Source: Candidatus Aenigmatarchaeota archaeon
Lineage (GTDB): Archaea; Aenigmatarchaeota; Aenigmatarchaeia; JACPZZ01
Assembly: GCA_016195275.1 (NCBI GenBank)
Contig: JACPZZ010000011.1
Span: 1 to 42,237 of the forward strand
Direction: 5' to 3'
Length of the DNA stretch: 42,237 bases
Part shown: piece by piece, positions 30,528 to 38,779 of the stretch
Layout of the letters: each line of letters begins with the position of its first letter
Numbering within the stretch: the stretch's first letter is position 1
Made by a program: the position numbers and the translations under genes
The notes under the pieces: model-generated
Databases searched by the model: none
Told to the model about the DNA's origin: nothing
Seen by the model: only the letters and a program-made list of their open reading frames with translations

Positions 30528-31015
30528 TTGCCAGGAATTTTATTTTGGCGCCGGCTGTTTCAAAATTTGCATTTCAGAGAATGAGCATGAATGTCCGAAA
30601 AATAGCCTACTCAGGAACAACATTGGAAAATTACTTAATCTGCGCATATCTGCAAGACGGGCAAGTTTATTTTCAGAAGGGCAGGGAACCAAGGCACACG
30701 ACAGGCGCATTCTGGCCTGTCCCGAAAATCGAATCAGCTGCGCACTGGGCGATAAACAGAGCGGTTGAGCTGGGTCATACGCCTTTGATAATCGAATGCG
30801 ATATCGGAGACCGTCCCTTTGAGCCGATAAAACAGGATGAAGAGGTACCTGTTCAATATGTATGGCTGCCCAGGAAAAATGTGGGCATTAAATATTTAGA
30901 AGAAATTATATGGGAAACTTTTTCCGACCAGATGATTCCAGACCCGGAAAGATATTTTGAAAAGCATGATCCTGTGGAAGTTCTGGGTGTGACGGAGAAA
31001 AGTAATTGTTGTTAG
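30524..31015 (+). CDS. Hypothetical protein coupled to rpoL
   Basis: This 163-aa protein starts at GTG overlapping the rpoL stop, though an in-frame ATG later (MSMNVRKIAYSGTTLENYLICAYL) is also possible. TTLENYLICAYLQDGQVYFQKGREPRH...IESAAHWAINRAVELGHTPLIIECDI faintly recalls the layout of small ADP-ribosyltransferase-like folds (an R/H-rich strand, then W/A helix, then a strand), but key residues cannot be assigned. The C-terminus is NCC. I would leave it as unknown. The overlap shows it is expressed with rpoL. Confidence 0.55.
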   Translation: MIARNFILAPAVSKFAFQRMSMNVRKIAYSGTTLENYLICAYLQDGQVYFQKGREPRHTTGAFWPVPKIESAAHWAINRAVELGHTPLIIECDIGDRPFEPIKQDEEVPVQYVWLPRKNVGIKYLEEIIWETFSDQMIPDPERYFEKHDPVEVLGVTEKSNCC

Positions 31016-31206
31016 TAGAAACTTTTTACAGTCTCTGGTATGTTCTGCAATACGTGGAGATTTCCTGTATTCAGTATCTGGCCGAACAGATAGATTGTCA
31101 TAGACGGTCGGAAAAGTATTTAAGCAGGATTCAGGCAAGTCCGCCACATGCAGCTTGTTACAGAAACGGTTATATTAATCATGCGACACTTTTATTTTTG
31201 ATCATA

Positions 31207-31797
31207 TTGATAAACCTGCGCTCTTTGAAGCCGGAAATAAGAATCATAGGGTGGGACGACGCGCCCTTTGACAAAAACGATAAAACTGTTCCTGTATTCG
31301 GCGCGATATTCCGCGGCGGCTTCTGGATGGACGGGCTGTTATCTGCCAAGGTACGAATAGACGGCGACGATTCGACTAAAAAAATTTCATCCAGCATCAA
31401 CAAGGCGCGGCACAAAAACCAGCTGAGGATAATAATGCTTGACGGCATAACATTCGGCGGATTCAATGTCGTCGACATTGAAAAACTGCACGAACAAACG
31501 GGCATGGGCGTCATCGCAATCAGCAGGAAAATGCCGGAATTTGAGAAGATAAAAAAAGCCCTGGACAACGTCAAAGACGGAAAGAAGAAATGGATACTGG
31601 TAGAAAAGGCGGGGATACCTTCCGAGATGCGCATAAACGGAAGAAGTATTTATTACCAGGCATGCGGTATTAATAGGAAAGACGCGGAGGATGTTATCAA
31701 ACTGTCTTCCACGAGGGCGCTGATACCAGAGCCTTTGCGAATCGCGCACCTTATCGCTTCAGGCGTAGTAAAAGGGGAATCGTATGGCAGAGCGTAA
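31207..31797 (+). CDS. DUF99 family protein
   Basis: About 196 aa from the TTG at 31207. LRSLKPEIRIIGWDDAPF, VPVFGAIFRGGFWMDGLLSAKVRIDGDDSTKKI, LRIIMLDGITFGGFNVVDIEKLHEQTGMGVIAISRKMPEFEKIKKAL and ALIPEPLRIAHLIASGVVKGESYGRA match the whole archaeal DUF99 family. Its function is not established; the fold is related to endonuclease V. The track's start at 31006 adds 67 residues unlike the family. A TATA (ggttatattaat, near 31170-31182) lies about 30 nt before the TTG, in line with a leaderless TTG start. Confidence 0.85.
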   Translation: MINLRSLKPEIRIIGWDDAPFDKNDKTVPVFGAIFRGGFWMDGLLSAKVRIDGDDSTKKISSSINKARHKNQLRIIMLDGITFGGFNVVDIEKLHEQTGMGVIAISRKMPEFEKIKKALDNVKDGKKKWILVEKAGIPSEMRINGRSIYYQACGINRKDAEDVIKLSSTRALIPEPLRIAHLIASGVVKGESYGRA

Positions 31798-32272
31798 GAG
31801 GAAATCCGGAAATATTTTCCGCGAATTGGTGGAAACTGCTGCATACGCTGTGCTTGGCGTTTTGGTAGCAATTTTTATTTACCAAGCCCTCATGTTTTTG
31901 CTAGGAACTAACAGGCCTGTAATAGATGTCGTGTCGGAATCTATGTATCCTAGCATTAAACGCGGCGATCTTGTGATAGTCAAGCGCGTTCAACCGCAGG
32001 ATATAAGAATCGGGGACGTCATTGTTTTTGACACGTTGTCGCAACGGTTACCGGTTATACACAGGGTTTACAAAATCAACGACGACGGCACATTCCAGAC
32101 ACTCGGCGACAACAACGGAGGGGCGCAACACGACTGGGAAAAACAGATAGAAGCAAATGATGTCGTTGGCAAAGCTGTATTAGTAATACCTTACGTGGGC
32201 TGGATAAAGATAATAATATGCGACTCCGCTCCGGTTGTGTGCAACGTGCTTTCGCCGATCGTGTACAGATAA
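31784..32272 (+). CDS. Archaeal signal peptidase I
   Basis: This 162-aa membrane protease removes signal peptides. It has a membrane anchor at about 20-40. The active site is of the archaeal/ER type: VVSESMYPSIKRGDLVIV with catalytic Ser53, LPVIHRVYKI with His93 in place of the bacterial Lys, and QTLGDNN with Asp109. A C-terminal hydrophobic segment (about 131-155) may be a second helix. It overlaps DUF99 by 14 bp. Substrates would include the surface proteins encoded at 4-11.7 kb. Confidence 0.92.
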   Translation: MAERKRKSGNIFRELVETAAYAVLGVLVAIFIYQALMFLLGTNRPVIDVVSESMYPSIKRGDLVIVKRVQPQDIRIGDVIVFDTLSQRLPVIHRVYKINDDGTFQTLGDNNGGAQHDWEKQIEANDVVGKAVLVIPYVGWIKIIICDSAPVVCNVLSPIVYR

Positions 32273-32355
32273 CTAAGATAAATACATGATAACCGAAAAG
32301 GAACCAAGAACGATATCGTATTTAAACACTCTAATCGAATATCATTCTTGATTAA

Positions 32356-32697
32356 ATGGGGAATAAAATGGAATTTTGCCAAAAATGCTCTAGTATGATG
32401 ATGCCTCAAAAGAAGGACGGTAAAGCGTTGCTGGTTTGCCGCAGTTGCGGCTCGAAAAAGAATTTCCAGAAAAAATCCTTCAAGATATCAGAACACATCA
32501 CCCATGAAGAGCCGGATGTCATCGTAGTAGAAAAAGAATTTTTAAGTTTGCCCAAAACTGTAGTTACGTGCCCGAAGTGCGCCCATACAGAAGCGTTTTG
32601 GTGGCTGCAACAAACCCGCAGCGGTGACGAAGCTCCGACACTGTTTTTCCGTTGCACAAACCCGAAGTGCAAGCATTCGTGGAGGCAGTACAGCTAA
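32356..32697 (+). CDS. tfs: Transcription factor S (TFS)
   Basis: This 113-aa (or 109-aa from ATG 32368) protein rescues stalled RNA polymerase by stimulating RNA cleavage. The N-terminal zinc ribbon is FCQKCSSMMMPQ...LLVCRSCGSKK. The C-terminal ribbon VTCPKCAHTEAFWWLQQTRSGDEAPTLFFRCTNPKCKHSWRQY holds the acidic DE pair needed for cleavage (QTRSGDE). A TATA (gtatttaaacac, 32318-32329) precedes it. It ends directly against the convergent gene. Confidence 0.93.
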   Translation: MGNKMEFCQKCSSMMMPQKKDGKALLVCRSCGSKKNFQKKSFKISEHITHEEPDVIVVEKEFLSLPKTVVTCPKCAHTEAFWWLQQTRSGDEAPTLFFRCTNPKCKHSWRQYS

Positions 32698-33507
32698 TCA
32701 TACATCAAGGTCTTTGATCAGTTCAGAAAATAATTTTTGTTTGTTAGTTCCATCGAATTGAACATCTATCATAGACCCTATGTCTTCACCTGTTCTCCTA
32801 ACCTGGGCTGCATAATGTTTCCAAAAATAGATGTCCCTTTCTGCGTATGCTATCAATTCCGGCGGCTCTACAGGTTCCCCTTTTGATCTTCTGATAATTA
32901 ACTCGTCCTTTGGAGGTATGAAAAAATCCGATAATAAAACCATTTCAGAATCATAACCCATTCTTTTCAATTCAAGTGTTATGAATGGCGCATGCTGTGC
33001 GCCGATTGAAATATGCACATCCGTTGCAGAAGATTTTGCCACTTTGCCTATTCTTTGGGAATCCAATTTATTCCTGTTTGTTCCTATGGATACCATTTTA
33101 TCGTAAATTGCCAGTATTTTTCCGATGTCTGGTGAATCAGAAGTTACCTCACTATAAAAATCATTGTCTACTTCGCTCGCTTTCATAAAAAGTCCGGGAG
33201 TTTCGAATGCAAAAGCTTGGAATTCCGGATACGATGCTCTGAGTTTACGCATACCAACGAATTGAGGCCGTTCCCTTTCTTTTACCTGGGTCCACTGGGA
33301 ATCGCTGAAATTAGTTTTAAATTTTACTCTAACTCTTTTCATCAGTTCATCATAGCTTAGCCTTCCAGCAACGTATTCTCCGATCAGGCCGCTGCTATTG
33401 GACGGGTATTCCACTCCAAGGCATCTGCAGGAAGATTTAACAAGATAGTCTGTTACTTCTTGGTATGAATTCTTATTGTGTCCAGACGCGATCGTCCAAA
33501 TTTTCAT
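32698..33507 (-). CDS. Hypothetical protein, possibly TraB/ChaN-like
   Basis: This 269-aa soluble protein opens WTIASGHNKNSYQEVTDYLVKSSCRCLGVEYPSN and later has VHISIGAQHAPFITLELKRMGYDSEMVLLSDFF. A strand giving 'GAQHA' followed by a helix and 'L..MGY' is reminiscent of the TraB/Tiki-type fold, but I see no confirmed metal site, so the assignment is weak. More AT-rich than neighbours. Zero-gap convergence with tfs. Confidence 0.5.
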   Translation of the reverse strand: MKIWTIASGHNKNSYQEVTDYLVKSSCRCLGVEYPSNSSGLIGEYVAGRLSYDELMKRVRVKFKTNFSDSQWTQVKERERPQFVGMRKLRASYPEFQAFAFETPGLFMKASEVDNDFYSEVTSDSPDIGKILAIYDKMVSIGTNRNKLDSQRIGKVAKSSATDVHISIGAQHAPFITLELKRMGYDSEMVLLSDFFIPPKDELIIRRSKGEPVEPPELIAYAERDIYFWKHYAAQVRRTGEDIGSMIDVQFDGTNKQKLFSELIKDLDV

Positions 33508-33546
33508 AGAATCAAAATACTTCTCAAAAGTTAGCTTTAAATAAGG

Positions 33547-35154
33547 TTAACTGCACTCCATCGTTATTCTTAATTTGTTGCCGGCTTTTTGCGTCGAGAT
33601 TATTGTGCAGCCCCGCAGAGATTCGTTTTGCGTCGCTTCTGGTTGCTGCAATTCTTCAGGGACTTCGGCCCATTTGAACAATTTGACCTGCTCGCGTTTC
33701 GCGTCGACGACAGCGACACCGCGCAAAACCATCGATTCGAAGTCTCCGGAGTAGACGGGCACTACGTAAAAGTAACCGTCCCTGATTTTTTTGAACAAAG
33801 GCTGGAGAGGGTACCAGTTTTTGTAGATGCTTACCTCACCGCGGACGTCGTCCAAAGCGCGTTCAGGCCCTACCAATTCCAGCTTTCTTGAATCGTAAAT
33901 TGTGACGTTTCCGAAGTTTTTTCCCGACGATTCTATTTCGATGAAATGTGTTATTGATTTTCTTTCGCGGCCCTCTGGTTCCAACTGTATTAATGCATAA
34001 TTTCTTTTATTCTCTTTATCGTACTGGAAATAAAGGTCCTGCGCTATTTCGAACACGTTCTCGTGCTGGAAATAATAATTCAGGAAATCCTTCCAGTATT
34101 TGTATTTAGCCCATTTGTATACGCGTAATTCGCTGTAATCCTCGTCGATAAGAATCTGGTTTTCGAGCCACGCGGGCACGCTGCCTGACCTGATTTCTCC
34201 TGTTGAATAGAAGCTTACTGAGCCGTCGTTTTCAAGCGTTGCAACACCAGCCTGTTCCTGGTAGAATTTTACCAAGAAAATTGTCGGCAGGCCGATTTTT
34301 GCCGGCCGCAGCCATACAGGACCCTTTTCGTTGTGTGTCAGTATCGGATCGCCGAACTCGAAGAACGGGTATTTCAACCACATTATCAGCCCGATGTCCC
34401 TGATCTTTCCTGTCCACAGCTGGTACAGTATATCGGTTATTTTCCCGCGCTCCTCGGAATACTCTATGTTCTCGTAGATTTTTTTCCTGTCCGACGGGTT
34501 TTGCCCGTTGACCAGAACATAGGCCGGCGATGGATTGCCGCTGTTTATTATTGTCGAAGGTTCGTAACTGGAAACCCAGTACAATGTTCCGTTGATGGGA
34601 TAAACGCCGTCCCAGCTGTCTGATAATTTCCAGCCTGTCTCTGTCACGAGCGTTTTCGGTATTTGAAGTGCGTACTCTTGTGAAACCAAACGCATGCCCT
34701 TCACATCGTCCCACGTTATTTCCGATACGGTCGATGAAGGCTCTTCTGAAAGTTCAACCGGTTTGATGATATCCATCCCGTACCATCCGACTTCAAGGGG
34801 AGGGGATAAAATTGCTGCGATCGAGTAAAGCAGAGCCAATAAAATAATTGGCAAGATCAGCCAAACAATACTTCGGGTCTTCGGTTTTTTGGTATCCTCG
34901 AAAACGAATATGTGTTCTATCTCTGTTTTTGTCAGCTTCGACAAGCCGAAGGCAAATGTTCTGGTAAAAGCCGCGGCTACCAAAGAACCTGCAGGTGATA
35001 ACGAAATTAAAAACGCCCCGAACAGCCAGGACACAAAGATGTTGTAAACAAGCCCTTTCCTGAAAACGCCGAATATTGCGATCGCGCCAACAACGAAAGC
35101 CCATAACGTGTAGAAACCGGGGAAGCCGAGGGCCAGAAAGAAATCAATCCACAT
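33547..35154 (-). CDS. Large membrane-anchored protein of unknown function
   Basis: This 535-aa protein has two or three N-terminal helices (about 10-30, 35-65 and 92-113), then ~420 residues probably outside the cell. That part is Trp/Tyr-rich and beta-like (GWYGMDIIKP, LYWVSSYEPSTIINSG, AYVLVNGQNPSDRKKIYENIEYSEER, RGVAVVDAKREQVKLFKWAEVPEELQQP), resembling proteins that process or sense surface polymers, but no family is recognised. Three Cys at most. Upstream neighbours are a GTPase and an HD hydrolase, 30 bp away on the same strand. Confidence 0.65.
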   Translation of the reverse strand: MWIDFFLALGFPGFYTLWAFVVGAIAIFGVFRKGLVYNIFVSWLFGAFLISLSPAGSLVAAAFTRTFAFGLSKLTKTEIEHIFVFEDTKKPKTRSIVWLILPIILLALLYSIAAILSPPLEVGWYGMDIIKPVELSEEPSSTVSEITWDDVKGMRLVSQEYALQIPKTLVTETGWKLSDSWDGVYPINGTLYWVSSYEPSTIINSGNPSPAYVLVNGQNPSDRKKIYENIEYSEERGKITDILYQLWTGKIRDIGLIMWLKYPFFEFGDPILTHNEKGPVWLRPAKIGLPTIFLVKFYQEQAGVATLENDGSVSFYSTGEIRSGSVPAWLENQILIDEDYSELRVYKWAKYKYWKDFLNYYFQHENVFEIAQDLYFQYDKENKRNYALIQLEPEGRERKSITHFIEIESSGKNFGNVTIYDSRKLELVGPERALDDVRGEVSIYKNWYPLQPLFKKIRDGYFYVVPVYSGDFESMVLRGVAVVDAKREQVKLFKWAEVPEELQQPEATQNESLRGCTIISTQKAGNKLRITMECS

Positions 35155-35184
35155 AAGGATTAGATTATCAAATAAGGCTTAAAT

Positions 35185-35940
35185 TCAGATTTTTCCCTTG
35201 TAACGATCCCGTATAACCGTTTTCGCTGCGTACAGAGTGTCTGCGGTTTTTCCTTTCAGCAAACGGCCGCGCCTGATCGCGATCTGGATGAGAATATCCT
35301 GCGGATCACCGGATGTAAATTTGACGTCATAAAACTTTTCCAGTGTTGGTCTATCCTTTTGAAGTATTTCTTCCAGAATTTTGTGCGCTACGTATTCCGG
35401 ATTTTTCAGCTGATCCGCCTCGATTGCGCCTTTCAATGCGATTGAAACCTCGTCCCGCTCGTAACTTGGAACTATGCCCGGCGAATCCAAAAGCAGGATA
35501 TCCTCGTCGATACGAATCCACTGGACACCTTTCGTGTGGCCCGGTATCGGAGCGACGGATGCCGACCGCCGGCCTTTCAACAAATTGATTATAGTCGATT
35601 TCCCGACGTTCGGATAACCCACTATTGCGACGCGGGCGGGCTTTTCCGCCAGATTCGATTTTATAAACTCAAGGAGTTTTTTGCGGTCTTTGGGGTCCTT
35701 GGAAGATATTACGCAGGATTTTGGAAATTCCATGATGTCTTTTCTCTGTACAAGGTCGGCCTTGTTTATTACAAACAATAACTTCCTGCCAAACTTCCTG
35801 ACCATTTTTTCTAGGTCTGTGTTTCGGGTTCCGAATGTGTCACGCGCGTCCAGTATCTCAATAACCACGTCCGCGCACAGCACTATCTTTTTTATCATGT
35901 ACCGGAAGCCGGACGACTTGGCCAAAAATTTTCCTGCCAT
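35185..35940 (-). CDS. Circularly permuted GTPase, YlqF/RbgA-Nog2 type
   Basis: About 251 aa. The G motifs occur in permuted order: FVINKADL (G4) first, then SSKDP (G5-like), RVAIVGYPNVGKSTIINLL (G1/P-loop), PIPGHTKGVQ (G2) and LLDSPGI (G3). Such GTPases assist late assembly of the large ribosomal subunit. The C-terminal helical domain binds RNA in relatives. Start ATG 35940 (MAGKFLAKSSGFRYM) is preferred; the track's GTG at 35949 overlaps the HD gene stop (GTGA). It is in operon with the HD protein. Confidence 0.88.
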   Translation of the reverse strand: MAGKFLAKSSGFRYMIKKIVLCADVVIEILDARDTFGTRNTDLEKMVRKFGRKLLFVINKADLVQRKDIMEFPKSCVISSKDPKDRKKLLEFIKSNLAEKPARVAIVGYPNVGKSTIINLLKGRRSASVAPIPGHTKGVQWIRIDEDILLLDSPGIVPSYERDEVSIALKGAIEADQLKNPEYVAHKILEEILQKDRPTLEKFYDVKFTSGDPQDILIQIAIRRGRLLKGKTADTLYAAKTVIRDRYKGKI

Positions 35941-35945
35941 ACAAT

Positions 35946-36920
35946 TCACAACCCGACGGTTAAACGCAATCCGGCGCTGTTTATTTTTCTTTTTTCTTCT
36001 ATTAGTTCGTTAAACGACTGGTCCGTGTTGCTTAATCTTAACAGCCTGCCGTTTTCCATGTAATCGGGATCCACGTAGCGGAATTTTTTCTTCAGTACAT
36101 ACTGGGGGTTTTTTGAATCTTCGATTATCGCAAGGTTTTTGTTTGCCAGCATATTCAGGTATTTCTGCACGCCAACGTTATTGCAGCTTTTTAATTTACC
36201 TATTACGAAATTGTCATCCTTCAACAGATCTTCTGCGGTTATGATTTTGTTTTCTATCGCAATCCGCAAAGCCGAGGACAACAACGTATAGCGAACCGTC
36301 GCCTGCGGCCCGCCCCAGTGCACCATCTGGCATTTTAAAAACGCCTCGCCGAATTTTTTAGCCGCATCCTTTGAATTTAAAACGATGCGACCTTCATTCT
36401 TTGCGAGCGCGTTGACGCATTCCGCAACGATAGACGGCGCGGCCCAGTCCTTGAACTCGCGCAATGCGTAGTCGATTCTGTCTGCGCACAGTTTTGGCGT
36501 CGGTTGTTCTACCAGGGCGAAGTTCTTGTAATCAGATATTCGTTGCACGTCCAAACCGTGCTTTTCAAGTATCTCCGGCAATTCGGACTCGAAGAATATT
36601 TTTTTGTGTATGCTGTCCTGGTGGTCTTCGGTTTCGCCGCTTCCCAAAAGCCAGTCAACGACATGTGAAAAGGCGGTGTGCGAGACGTCATGAAGCAAAC
36701 CGGCGGCCTGCTCTTCAACGCTTGCGCCCAATTTTCGTACAAGCAACATGACCCCCAAAGAGTGCTCGTAACGGCTGTAATTCCTGTAAACGTAATACTC
36801 ATCAGGAATGCCGTATTGGGCTATCTTTTTCAGCCTCTGGACAGGTTTTGAGTTTATCAGCTCTGTCAAAACCTGTTCGTCCACGTTGAAAGAGCCGTAA
36901 ATCCTGTCGTTTAGTACCAT
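35946..36920 (-). CDS. HD-domain phosphohydrolase, SAMHD1/dGTPase-like
   Basis: This 324-aa protein has the metal-binding HD signature spread as expected: YRNYSRYEHSLGVMLLVRKL (first His), AAGLLHDVSHTAFSHVVDWLL (HD pair), and CADRIDYALREF (last Asp). This layout is that of the dGTPase/SAMHD1 branch that hydrolyses nucleotides or oligonucleotides; the substrate is unknown. It is followed by the GTPase with a 1-3 bp overlap. It is divergent from the gene at 36979 with a shared TATA. Confidence 0.88.
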   Translation of the reverse strand: MVLNDRIYGSFNVDEQVLTELINSKPVQRLKKIAQYGIPDEYYVYRNYSRYEHSLGVMLLVRKLGASVEEQAAGLLHDVSHTAFSHVVDWLLGSGETEDHQDSIHKKIFFESELPEILEKHGLDVQRISDYKNFALVEQPTPKLCADRIDYALREFKDWAAPSIVAECVNALAKNEGRIVLNSKDAAKKFGEAFLKCQMVHWGGPQATVRYTLLSSALRIAIENKIITAEDLLKDDNFVIGKLKSCNNVGVQKYLNMLANKNLAIIEDSKNPQYVLKKKFRYVDPDYMENGRLLRLSNTDQSFNELIEEKRKINSAGLRLTVGL

Positions 36921-36944
36921 AACAAGCCATTAAACACTGGAAAA

Positions 36945-36957
36945 ATATATTTAAATT
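36945..36957. promoter_or_regulatory. Shared divergent TATA element, HD gene / 36979 gene
   Basis: atatatttaaatt contains atttaaat (36949-36956), a perfect palindrome centred 26-27 nt before the plus start and 32-33 nt before the minus start. It is the clearest example of the shared-TATA layout. Confidence 0.6.
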
Positions 36958-36978
36958 GGCGGGAACTATAGATTATTC

Positions 36979-37359
36979 ATGGTATTGAAGATGCTAGCGT
37001 CCCTGTTCCTTCTTCTGATACTAATAACAAGGATACCTGCCTTATTTTGGCCTAAAAAGGCCAAGGCGCGGATGAAAGACTTTTCAAAAACAAACAAAAA
37101 CTGGTCTTACGCCTTGAGTTTTGTTTTGCTGGCCGTTGGCTTGATAATGCTTTCGCTGGTTGCAAGGCTCACTAACCTGCAGACGGTTTTAGTTTCCATA
37201 TTCGGTTATGCACTGCTTGTCGGAAGCTTCTTAATGTACAATGAGATGCATAAGGACATAATCAAGGCTGTTCTGAAAAAGTCGGACAAGTGGCTCCAGA
37301 AGGTCGCATTGCTGAAGGTGGTTGTGGCTGCGATTCTTCTTTGGGTTCTGATGTACTAG
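36979..37359 (+). CDS. Small membrane protein, unknown
   Basis: This 126-aa protein has hydrophobic segments at about 3-23, 44-63, 68-87 and 107-125, so probably four passes, with a basic loop after the first (WPKKAKARMKDFSKTNKNW). No family is recognised. The start is ATG 27 nt after a TATA centre. The T-rich sequence after its stop (ttatttttttcttta, near 37364-37378) would end transcription. Confidence 0.65.
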   Translation: MVLKMLASLFLLLILITRIPALFWPKKAKARMKDFSKTNKNWSYALSFVLLAVGLIMLSLVARLTNLQTVLVSIFGYALLVGSFLMYNEMHKDIIKAVLKKSDKWLQKVALLKVVVAAILLWVLMY

Positions 37360-37469
37360 CCGTTATTTTTTTCTTTACTTTTCCCCAGTTCAGATTGCAG
37401 GCTGTCTACCTGCCTCTGCTGCTCTCTTACCACATACTCAAGGTCAATTCCAACAGTGTCATATCCAAT

Positions 37470-38207
37470 CTACTCCACCAATAGCAACAGATACATAACC
37501 GCTATGCCGGCTACAAACGACAAGAGCTGCATTGCGGATTTATCGCTTTTCTCCTTGTGAAGCTCCGGTATCAAATCCGATCCTGCGATGTAAACGAAGC
37601 TTCCTATTGTGAAGGGTACCATTATCGAAACAAAACCTTCTATGTAACCGCTGATTGCCATTGAAACCAAAAAACCCGCCACCGCTGCCAACGCTGAAAA
37701 TAGGTTAAGCATTATCGCCTTTCCACGGTTGACCCCGCCCTTCAAAAGTACGCCGAAGTCGCCTATTTCCTGCGGTATTTCATGGAAGACTACTGCCAAA
37801 GTGGTCGCCACGCCTAATGGAACATTAACTAGGTAGCTGGCGCCTATGACAAGGCCGTCTATGAAATTGTGCACGCCGTCGCCAATCAGGTTCATGAAAA
37901 CGAAAGGCTTTATGTGCGCGTTTGGGCCGGGTCGGCCGTGGGAGTGGTGCCAGTGTATTATCTTTTCGACCACGAACATGGTTACAATGCCGGATAGTAT
38001 ATAGACCGGTGTCGCGCCGGTGAAGCCCATTTCTATGGTTTGCGGCAAAAGGTGGATAAACGAGTCCCCGAACAACCCGCCTGCTGCGAAACTGACCGGA
38101 TAAATCAGGTTTTTTGATTTTGCCGGGATGGCCAAAATACCCACAAGGGATATTGCGCTGACTACCAAAACGCTTGCAAGCCCATACGCAAACACGTCCA
38201 GCGTCAT
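37470..38207 (-). CDS. ZIP-family metal transporter
   Basis: This 245-aa membrane protein imports zinc or related divalent metal. The metal-site helices are clear: LIGDGVHNFIDGLVIGASYL and ATTLAVVFHEIPQEIGDFGVLLKGG (the HNxxDG and HExPQExxD motifs). A His-rich loop IIHWHHSHGRPGPNAH is also present. The start is ATG 38207, overlapping the stop of the small gene upstream (ATGA). The track start at 38333 reads that small gene in the wrong frame. After its TAG stop the same frame stays open for 37 more codons. Confidence 0.92.
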   Translation of the reverse strand: MTLDVFAYGLASVLVVSAISLVGILAIPAKSKNLIYPVSFAAGGLFGDSFIHLLPQTIEMGFTGATPVYILSGIVTMFVVEKIIHWHHSHGRPGPNAHIKPFVFMNLIGDGVHNFIDGLVIGASYLVNVPLGVATTLAVVFHEIPQEIGDFGVLLKGGVNRGKAIMLNLFSALAAVAGFLVSMAISGYIEGFVSIMVPFTIGSFVYIAGSDLIPELHKEKSDKSAMQLLSFVAGIAVMYLLLLVE

Positions 38208-38359
38208 CTCAAACCTTTCTCCCTGAGCAGTTTCATAACGTCGTGGTGGCGTACCGATGTTTTGTTGTGTATCATCAGATTCATATCCAGGTGTTTTCTG
38301 CCAAAGCCGCTGACCTTTTTTCCGCAGTCGCATTTTACCGTCATTTTCTGCCTAGCCAT
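38204..38359 (-). CDS. 51-aa Cys/His protein upstream of ZIP
   Basis: This gene is missing from the track. It reads MARQKMTVKCDCGKKVSGFGRKHLDMNLMIHNKTSVRHHDVMKLLREKGLR. The CDC pair and the later His residues (HLDMNLMIH, RHHD) could hold a zinc ion in a small finger. The stop overlaps the ZIP ATG, so both are translated from one mRNA. A role as zinc sensor or metal chaperone for the transporter is a reasonable guess only. Confidence 0.65.
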   Translation of the reverse strand: MARQKMTVKCDCGKKVSGFGRKHLDMNLMIHNKTSVRHHDVMKLLREKGLR

Positions 38360-38381
38360 GGATACATACCCTATATACCCT

Positions 38382-38395
38382 TACCACCCCTGGTA
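38382..38395. promoter_or_regulatory. Palindrome between ZIP operon and second Cys/His gene
   Basis: tacca-cccc-tggta is an inverted repeat in the 73-nt gap between two divergent genes for tiny Cys/His proteins, close to AT-rich promoter sequence on both sides. It is a plausible operator for metal control of both transcripts. Confidence 0.4.
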
Positions 38396-38432
38396 GTTAA
38401 GCTTTAATTGCACGGGCCTTGATAAAAAGGGT

Positions 38433-38591
38433 ATGGTTACTGTCAAATCGTTTGATGGAAAAGAGGTTTTCGCCTGCGACGAATGCGGATTCAAGTACGC
38501 CGACAAGGAAACGGCAACGGAATGCGAGCGTTTCTGCAAAACCCACAAATCCTGCAATCCAAAGATAACCGCACTGGCTTTAGCGAGATAA
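38433..38591 (+). CDS. 52-aa Cys-rich zinc-finger-like protein
   Basis: This gene is also absent from the track. It reads MVTVKSFDGKEVFACDECGFKYADKETATECERFCKTHKSCNPKITALALAR. FACDECGFKY...CERFCKTHKSCN has a CXXC knuckle and a second C/C-H/C set, like small zinc-binding proteins frequent in archaea. It is divergent from the ZIP operon across a palindrome. TATA-like gctttaattg lies about 27 nt upstream. Confidence 0.65.
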   Translation: MVTVKSFDGKEVFACDECGFKYADKETATECERFCKTHKSCNPKITALALAR

Positions 38592-38779
38592 TTTATTTTC
38601 TGTGGCCAACTTTTCCGGTCGGCCGGCACACTTTCGCGTTTATTACATTTTCGGATGTCTTGTACAATGAGGACGATAGGGATGATGGCCGGGGCATAAA
38701 TAACTTTAAGTCTCATAGCCGATACCTTTCATGCGGGATGAATCCTTCTTTTATTGCACAAAGACCAGATTAAGTTGGT
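38592..38779. other. Intergenic region before polX
   Basis: No gene is seen in these 188 nt. A TATA-like gcataaataac near 38693-38703 may serve polX with a longer leader. The ORFs of the track here are shadows with no coherent features. Confidence 0.4.

Noticed and set aside
34232-34714. 160-aa minus-strand ORF in another frame of the 535-aa gene
   Set aside because: No start signal, and its Arg/Gly-rich composition is typical of a shadow frame.
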